DNA of 64,000 nt. Origin: Salminus brasiliensis (taxonomy: Eukaryota > Chordata > Actinopteri > Characiformes > Bryconidae). The notes under the pieces were generated by a model that was given only the letters and a program-made list of their open reading frames with translations, had not been told where the DNA came from and did not search any database. The stretch is from the NCBI RefSeq assembly GCF_030463535.1, contig NC_132892.1, positions 35,319,049-35,383,048 of the forward strand, read 5' to 3'. Of this stretch, positions 56,785 to 64,000 are shown one piece after another (the first letter of the stretch is position 1; every line of letters starts with the position of its first letter). A program made the position numbers and the translations under genes.

Positions 56785-58728
56785 TCAGATACAATCTGCT
56801 GACTTGTTCTCAACAAAACAACAAAGGAACAAAGTGGAACAAAAATGGAACAAAGGTCCATCAGACAAGTCCATCACATAGAAACATTGTCCATCAAACA
56901 GGCCGTCCAGGTTTAGTGTCCATCCAACAGGTCCACCAGTGATGCTGTCCATCAGCCCCATCAGACAGGTTGACCATAACACAGGTCCACCCAGTTTAGT
57001 AGTCCATCAGCCAGGTCCATCAGACAGGTCCACCAAACAGGTGATACTGTCCATCAGACAGGTCCACCAAACAGGTGATACTGTCCATCAGACAGGTCCA
57101 TCAGTCGGATTTGATGTGTCTCAGACTTGTGCGTCTCTGTGTCTGCAGTGATAGCGACGATGAGAGACTTGAAGAGAAAGGATAAGCTGCTGGAGGCAGC
57201 AGGAGATGCCTATGGTAAAACTCTCTCCCTCCTCACTCTCGACGTCTGCAGCGAGGAGTCCGTCAAACAGTGTGTGAACAGTGTCAAAGACCGGCATATA
57301 GATGTTCTGAGTGAGTACTCACACACCAACTGTCCATCAGGCAGATACTGACTGTTCTAACTGTAATACTGTCCATAAGACAGGTCAATCAGTGATACTG
57401 TCCGTTAGACAGGTTAACCAGACAGGCACAGCAGACAGGTCCAGCAGACAGGTCCATCAGGCAGGTCAATCAGACAGGTCAATCAGACAGGTCCAATAGT
57501 GATACTGTCCATTAGACAGGTCCAAAAGTGATACTGTCCATTGGACAGGTCAATCAGACAGGTCAATCAGACAGGTCTAAAAGTGATACTGTCCATTAGA
57601 CAGGTCAATCAGACAGGTCCATCAGACAGGTCCAATAGTGATACTGTCCATTAGACATGTCCATCAGACAGGTCCATCAGACAGGTCCATCAGACAGGTC
57701 CAATAGTGATACTGTCCGTTAGACATGTCCATCAGACAGGTCAATCAGACAGGTCCAAAAGGGATACTGTCCGTTAGACAGGTCAATCAGACAGGTCAAT
57801 CAGACAGGTCCATTAGTGATACTGTCCGTTAGACAGGTCAATCAGACAGGTAAATCAGACAGGTCCATTAGTGATCCTGTCCGTTAGACAGGTCAATCAG
57901 ACAGGTAAATCAGACAGGTCCATTAGTGATACTGTCCGTTAGACAGGTCAATCAGACAGGACAATCAGACGGGTCCATTAGTGATACTGTCCGTTAGACA
58001 GGTCAATCAGACAGGTCAATCAGACGGGTCCATTAGTGATACTGTCCGTTAGACAGGTCAATCAGACAGGTCAATCAGACGGGTCCATTAGTGATACTGT
58101 CCATTAGATGGTCCATCAGCTATAGTATTCATAAAGCTGCACTGTGTGTACCAGTTTATCAGGACTGTATTGGGTCTTGAGTTTGAGTTTGGAACAGGAA
58201 GTCCTGGTGTGGAACTGTTATCCAGTGTTGTACTCAGTAGCCCCCTCTGCTGAACAAAAGCTGAGTTGCACAGTGTTCAGATGCTGCAGATTGAAGAGAC
58301 AGAAATAGAAGCTCACTACTCATTCAGCTAATCCCAGACCAGGTTTATTAATGGCTCAGGGATCCTCTTCTACACACTCACACACACACACACACACTCA
58401 CACACACACACACACAAACATTTAAACTCAGTTGAACTCTGAAAGCTGCACTCTCTGCTGTAGTCAATAATGCAGGTATCGGCCTGGTGGGGCCCTTGGA
58501 GAGTATCAGCATGGAGGAGATGAAGAAGGTGTTCGAGACTAATTTCTTTGGTGTGATTCGAATGATTAAAGAGGTCATGCCTGACATGAAGAAACGCAGA
58601 GCAGGACACATCATCGTCATGAGCAGCGCGATGGGACTGCAAGGTGGGGATGGTCATTAACACCATGACCTCATTAGTATTACTGTTATTATCTATAAAA
58701 TAATGGATGCTCAATGCCTAGTTTTCTC

Positions 58729-58788
<60 letters not shown>

Positions 58789-60307
58789 ATAAGGTGTGGT
58801 ATTCAACGATGTGTATGCTGCATCTAAGTTTGCCATGGAGGGCTTCTGTGAAAGTCTGGCTGTTCAGCTGCTGAAGTTTAACATCAAGTGAGTGCTGCCC
58901 TCATTTGCCCCTCCCTCAGTTCAGGCCAATTTAGTTCAATTCAGTTCAGTTCAGTTTAATTCAGTTCAGTTAAAATCATTCAATCAACCATTATAGTTCA
59001 ATTCAATTCAGTTAAGTTCAGTCCAATTCAGTTCAGTTCAGTTTAATTCAGTTTAATTGAGTTGAATTCAGTTCGGTTAAAATCATTTAACCTACCATTA
59101 CAGTTCAATTCAGTTCAGTTCAATTCAATTCAGTTCAATTGAGTTTAATTCAGTTCAGTTTAAATAATTCAATCAACCAGTTCAGTTCAATTCAGTTCAG
59201 TTCAATTCAATTCAGTTCAATTGAGTTTAATTCAGTTCAGTTTAAATAATTCAATCAACCAGTTCAGTTCAATTCAGTTCAGTTCAAATAACTTCAGATC
59301 ATTTCAGTTCAGTTTTAGGTCATTACTTAAAATTAAATTTTATTAAATGTAGTTCAATTCAGTTCAGTATAGTTCATTTAAATACAATTCAAACAATTTT
59401 AATGCAGATCAATTAAATTCAATTCAGTTCAGTTGAATTCAATTCAATAAAAATGAATTTCACTTCAGTTTGGTTTAATTCAGTTCATTTCAGTTCCATT
59501 CACTTCAATTCAATATAATTAAATGTAGTTCATTCATTCAGTTCATTTCACTTCAGTCTTCAATGCAGATCAATAAATTAAGTTCAGTTCACTTCAGTTC
59601 ATTTAGATGAGTTCAGTTAAGTTCAATTCAAATAAATTCAGTTAATTTCACATCAGTTTGGTTCAATTTCCTTTACTTCATTTTGGTTCAGTTCACTTTA
59701 CTTCAGTTAATTTCACTTTCAGTTCAGTTCACTTCTACTGAATTGAATTCAATTAAATTCTTGTCCAGGATGTCCATGATCGAGCCCGGTCCAGTCCACA
59801 CAGAGTTTGAGATGAAGATGATCGAGGATGTTTCTAAGAAGGAGTATCCAGGAACTGACCCAGACACCGTTAACTACTTCAAAAACGTCTACCTGCCCTC
59901 CTCCGTGGACATCTTTCAGACACTGGGCCAGACTCCAGATGACATCGCCAAGGTCTGTTAAGTGTGATGTTTCCAGGTGTTCCTGCTGTTCAGTGCTTTA
60001 CTGTAAAGGTACTCAGCTACTTGCACTTAAACCAGGTTCAAGTGAAGTGTTCCTAAAAAATCTCTGTCCCCCTCTGCAGTGTACTAAAAAGGTGATCGAG
60101 GCAAGTAGTCCCCGGTTCCGTAACCTGACGAACCCTCTGTACACTCCAATTGTGGCGCTGAAAATGGCAGATGAAACAGGAGGCCTGTCGGTCGGAGCCT
60201 TCTACCACCTGCTCTTCAACCTGGGGGGACTGATGCACATCAGCATGACAGCACTCAGGTGGATGACCTGTGGGTGCTTACGCAGCCGGACCATCTCACC
60301 AAATTAA
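55468..60307 (+). CDS. rdh8: Retinol dehydrogenase 8-like (photoreceptor short-chain dehydrogenase), 6 exons
   Basis: NADP(H)-dependent short-chain dehydrogenase; by family knowledge RDH8 reduces all-trans-retinal to all-trans-retinol in photoreceptor outer segments. Exons: 55468-55573, 57149-57310, 58464-58643, 58794-58887, 59769-59952 and 60080-60307, all GT-AG, phases 1, 1, 1, 2, 0, giving 317 residues, the usual family length. Cofactor motif TGCSSGIG is at residues 12-19 and NNAG at 91-94. The catalytic tetrad is N116, S144, Y157 and K161 (YAASK). PGPVHTEF follows in the substrate region. The C-terminus ([13 protein letters not shown]) has the cysteine and basic pattern used for membrane attachment in RDH8. 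The start is the first ATG (GAAGCGATG) after an AC microsatellite. A 17-beta-HSD type 1 identity is less likely given the C-terminus. Introns are loaded with minisatellite. Confidence 0.92.
55740..56480. repeat. Degenerate GGTTCTAGAT/TTTTAAAATGG repeats, rdh8 intron 1
   Basis: Irregular repeats of AAATGGTTCTAGATA, GGGTTCTTTA and AAGAACCT type words with a period of about 150-200 bases. TG and AC tracts follow at 56570-56605 and 56738-56781. Confidence 0.6.
56865..58115. repeat. GACAGGTCCATCA minisatellite on both sides of rdh8 exon 2
   Basis: Short units GACAGGTCCATCA / GACAGGTCAATCA organised into a 55-bp higher-order unit with GTGATACTGTCCGTTA. It occupies 56865-57115 before and 57330-58115 after exon 2, leaving only about 30 unique bases upstream of the exon. 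Confidence 0.9.
58738..58784. repeat. (TG)n tract before rdh8 exon 4
   Basis: Continuous TG tract ending 10 bases before the exon 4 acceptor (TTTTATAAG). It likely contributes to, or replaces, the polypyrimidine tract. Confidence 0.85.
58918..59760. repeat. (TTCAGTTCAA)n satellite-like repeat, rdh8 intron 5
   Basis: More than 800 bases of 5-base words TTCAG, TTCAA and TTTAA in irregular order, filling almost the whole intron between the exons ending at 58887 and starting at 59769. Confidence 0.9.
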
Positions 60308-60550
60308 CACAGCAAGCTAAGAGAGGTGAGCCAGCAACCAGGTTGCTGGTTCAAATAGCAGGACTGCATCTAAGCCACATGTTTATTATAGATCCTGAAA
60401 CACTGATAGACAACATCTTACACTTGTTTTGGGGAAAAAATTAACAAATCCTTTTGCTTATAGAAAATGCTAAGCTAATTACTAGATAACACACCCACTA
60501 CTGGAGACACTGTTCAGTCCAAACACTCCTCAAAAGTTAAAAGCAGTAAC

Positions 60551-61190
60551 TGATCAACACAGTGATTTATCAGTCTACTCAGGCTTTAGCAAAGTTCAGT
60601 AACACTGAGATCAATAACTGATCAGCACAGTGATTTATCAGTCTACTCAGGCGTTAGTAGAGCTCAGTAACACTGAGATCAATAACTGATCAGCACAGTG
60701 ATTTATCAGTCTACTCAGGCTTTAGTCGAGCTCAGTAACACTGAGATCAATAACTGATCAGCACAGTGATTTATCAGTCTACTCAGGCTTTAGTAGAGCT
60801 CCTGAACACTGAGATCAATAACTGATCAGCACAGTGATTTATCAGTCTACTCAGGCTTTAGTAGAGCTCCGTCACACTGAGATCAATAACTGATCAGCTC
60901 AGTGATTTATCAGTCTACTCAGGCTTTAGTAGAGCTCAGTAACACTGAGATCAATAACTGATTAGCACAGTGATTTATCAGTCTACTCAGGCTTTAGTAA
61001 AGCTCAGTAACACTGAGATCAATAACTGATCTGCTCAGTGATTTATCAGTCTACTCAGGCTTCAGTAAAGCTCAGTAACACTGAGATCAATAACTGATCA
61101 GCACAGTGATTTATCAGTCTACTCAGACTTTAGTAGAGCTCAGTAACACCGAGATCAATAACTGATCAGCACTTTGGTAGAGTTCAGTAT
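60551..61190. repeat. 68-bp minisatellite downstream of rdh8
   Basis: About nine copies of a 68-bp unit (ACTGATCAGCACAGTGATTT, ATCAGTCTACTCAGGCTTTA, GTAGAGCTCAGTAACACTGA). The region from 61190 to 62677 is AT-rich and I see no gene in it. Confidence 0.92.
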
Positions 61191-62677
61191 CCCGTACACA
61201 GTGTGCTATTTATAAATTAGATTTATGATTGTTTTTGATATTTTGTTAATAATCTAATAAATGCAACAACTGATAGCTAGATTACATTTACCGGTACCAT
61301 TATCCCAAACTAGGGATGTTCAATTCAGATTCCAACCAACCTAAGCATAGTGTGAGAAAGAGGTGTTTTGGTATCTTAAAAGGTGGTTGTAAATAACAAA
61401 TATAAATTATTCAATGCAATTATAATTATTATTGTCATTATAAAACTGTTATATATTTACATACTTAGGTATTGGTTTATTGATTCGTATTTTAATACTA
61501 TTGTATTTTAAAACTGCATTTTAAAAATTCCTCACTAAGACTGGACCTAATGTTCTTCCGAGATGTTAGCTAGCACAATTAGAGCACGGTGAGAACCATC
61601 ATGAGCAAAACAACAAACACTTACAATGCTCATCAGCAGGTGTTTTGAGAGGTTCTTCTAGAACACTGTATCCAGATTATAGTAATACATTTCTTCATTA
61701 GTGAACTAAACATTTAACACCCCTCTTCTTCCACAAGAGGGGGCACTGATAATCTTGTTTTTTATTATTATTATTATTTCTACTATTTTTCAGCCCCTTT
61801 GAAAATGTGCTTTGTATAATGTTGCCATTATCTCAAATAATTTTACCACCTCTGTTTTTGCTGACATCACTGCATGCAGACAAAACAGAGACTCTTATTC
61901 CCGAAGTTCTCATTCCCTGTATGTCAGTGTGTATGTCGTTGTATTGTACAGTGTTTTGTGGATTTTATACAAAGTGTATCATAAATCTGGTCACTAAGTG
62001 TTTGTCTCCTCAGTAAAATAATTATTTAAAAAAAAAACTAATTTTAGAATAAACACGAATAACATTCCTACAGAAAGTCGTGGTTCTCCATCATTACTTT
62101 CTAAACAAATCCTCAGATCTCCAGAACAGCAGTTTTACAGCAGAGGCAAAAACCTTTCTTAACTTTCAATGGAAGTCAAGGTAAAAGATGTGATACCATA
62201 TGTCCATATATTTATTTTTCAATATGGGGTGTTGGGATACAGTCTGGTTGGGAGGGCTTTCTGTTACAGATTACTATTGGTCAGTGTTGGTCAGTGGATT
62301 TCTTTTAATTAGTGGCTGAACTCTGATTCTGAATTGATTTGGTGGGCCGGATTAAAACCTTGTTTGACACCCCTGCTGTAATGTAATCCTGCTAGTAATC
62401 ACACATTTTCAAAATGTACCTGTAATCTAATTACCTACTGTTTTACTGTAACTGATCCTAGCGACTGATTCTTCTGTATCCTCATTACGCAACACTGTCA
62501 TGTGTATTCCATTGCTAAACAACCCTCTGTGAGTGTGTTTGTGTGTTAATGCATGATTTTTTACAGGTAAATGCTCAACCTATTGCTGCTAACAGATGTG
62601 CAAACAGAATCTGAGAGATGTGTGATCTGGGTCTGATCTTGACCCATGAACTTCGGGATAAAGAGGACACAGTCTTT

Positions 62678-64000
62678 TTAATCGGTGCAGTTGCTGATGG
62701 TGCTGGAGGCGATGACCCACAGGTGGCCAAGATCATAAAGACACATGTTTGGCTTTCTCAGGATACACGATTTGGCACCATCCAGTGCCAGCAGGAGTGA
62801 TTCGTGAAATGCCATCTCTGGAAGATACCAAGACAAGAACGTGTGTTTTCTTAAAACTTTACTGGTCGGCATACAGTTTGGTAAAAAGCTGCTGTCTATA
62901 GAGACGTAGAGATGCTGCAACTACGGAAACTACGGAGATGCTCAGACCTTGCTTTAGCCCATGCCCTTTAGGGGGCGTTGGGGGTTTCTTATAAGATACA
63001 CTAACCACCTCTTTCTCCAATTTAGCTGAGTGGATTTGAACCAGTGATTCTAGGACCATAGGGTGAGCAAGGACCTTCCTGACAACCTTGATTTTCAAAT
63101 CACAACACCAATAATTAATGCTGAAAAAAAAGAGTACCTGGTGAGGACATCTCCATTAGAATTGACCCCATATACTTTTCCATTAGTTGACACTTCAATC
63201 ATAGAAAGAGATCCAGGTACCTGCTCCCAGATTAAGGAGCCAGCACAATTGGTCTGAGTAACGCTCTGAAATACAGCAGATCCGACAATGGCAGAGAAGA
63301 CTGGTAAACAATGTATTATAATAGGGCATAAGAAGTAGAATTCATAAGACGTATGATTCACTGTTGAGACAATTACAAGTTAGTCCAAGGCTAGGCTTAA
63401 TCTGTGTCTGGGGAACCAGCCCATACCATTCCACATCGGACCAGTGGTGCCATTACTTCTGTGCAGAGCAAAGCTGATCTGGTGCACATGCTGTTTTTTA
63501 CCCAGTGCTCATCACACCGTACCTTCATAATGTAGTCGTCTGCAGAGTTCACCCCCCAGCAGCTGTATGGACCACAGCTGTAGTACTTCAGCTTCCCTTC
63601 GATTTTTATCCAGGCAGCACCTTCACCCCAAAGAAGGCAGTAGATGTCATCATACATGTTGGCTCCTGCTGGGGAGTTCATTCCTCCTGCGTCAACTTGT
63701 TTCAGGAGGCCTTCAAATTAAAGACAGAAGGCTTAGAACTTCAAACATCTACATTTATTATTATATGCTAACGTTCTGTCCAGGACACAAAGTCCAGTTC
63801 ACCTCGAACATTGACCCAATATCCACTCTGAAGTTTGAAGATGTAATTGTCTGAATCGACTCCCCAGATGCCAGCAGGTCCCACACTGACGTGCTTCAGA
63901 GACCCAGGAACCTGAACCCAGCAGTTATTGGACAGGCTGAAGATGTCATTGTTTGTGTCCACTCCATACACCTGGCTGTGTCCAGCATCAATCTGCTTCA
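62678..64000 (-). pseudogene. Fish-egg lectin copy 5, partial at window edge, last exon frameshifted
   Basis: A fifth tectonin lectin on the opposite strand. Exons read on the - strand: exon 2 from beyond 64000 to 63803, exon 3 63710-63523, exon 4 63265-63138 and exon 5 62817-62678, all with GT-AG borders. Exon 2 lacks about 30 nt and the signal-peptide exon lies outside the window. Exon 4 has the family length; exon 3 is one codon shorter (DDYIMK). In exon 5 the frame runs correctly to KHVS. One extra base near 62740 (TCTTTATGAT where the other copies have TCCTACGAT) then creates an immediate TGA, while the true ending (YDLGHLWVIAS...NCTD, stop at 62678-62680) continues in the next frame. 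It would lose about 22 C-terminal residues. Either it is a young pseudogene or the base is an assembly error. It is clearly more divergent than copies 2-4. Confidence 0.75.

Noticed and set aside
56865-58115. Regularly spaced short repeats resembling a CRISPR array
   Set aside because: The repeats are directly adjoining minisatellite units without unique spacers, in a vertebrate intron.

Overview
This is a 64 kb stretch of vertebrate nuclear DNA, almost certainly from a teleost fish. Genes are split by GT-AG introns. Fish-type transposons are common: Tc1/mariner, L2/CR1-type LINEs, a Ty3/gypsy relic, solo LTRs and short inverted-repeat elements. Microsatellites and minisatellites are unusually dense, and the recognisable genes (fish-egg lectin, retinol dehydrogenase 8) are teleost families. 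An otophysan (tetra, piranha or catfish type) is a guess.

Layout. (1) 1-10,000: no host gene found. It holds a 21-bp minisatellite, a 75-bp minisatellite that stays open as reading frame on both strands, many dinucleotide tracts, and a degenerate array interrupted by a LINE fragment. (2) 10,266-32,400: a tandem cluster of fish-egg lectin (tectonin beta-propeller) genes on the + strand. Copy 1 is a relic with a LINE inserted in its first exon. Copies 2 (13,480-15,388), 3 (21,192-22,724) and 4 (30,177-32,168) are intact five-exon genes with identical exon lengths (55, 228, 191, 128, 142 nt), each encoding 247 residues. Relics of a retinol dehydrogenase last exon and shared flanks show that the cluster grew by segmental duplication. 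(3) 35,025-54,039: one + strand gene that I reconstruct from 13 in-phase exons (487 residues). It has a signal peptide, a helical linker and two consecutive VWA domains of the leukocyte-integrin alpha-I type. The second domain came from an internal duplication of exons 5-8 plus introns. Introns carry a complete but dead Tc1 element, a three-level transposon nest, and 20-bp minisatellites made of splice-donor-like motifs. (4) 55,468-60,307: a complete six-exon retinol dehydrogenase 8-like gene (317 residues) with minisatellite in almost every intron. (5) 62,678-64,000: a fifth lectin copy on the - strand, cut by the window edge and carrying a one-base frameshift in its last exon.

Functionally, the lectins and the integrin-I-like protein are predicted secreted proteins of plausible innate-immune or egg-protection type, while the dehydrogenase is a visual-cycle enzyme. 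No shared pathway is implied. The rdh8 exon relic next to lectin copy 3 does show that lectin and rdh8 sequences have been neighbours during the duplications. All exon models are read by eye from splice sites, phase and inter-copy similarity; no transcript or database evidence was available.
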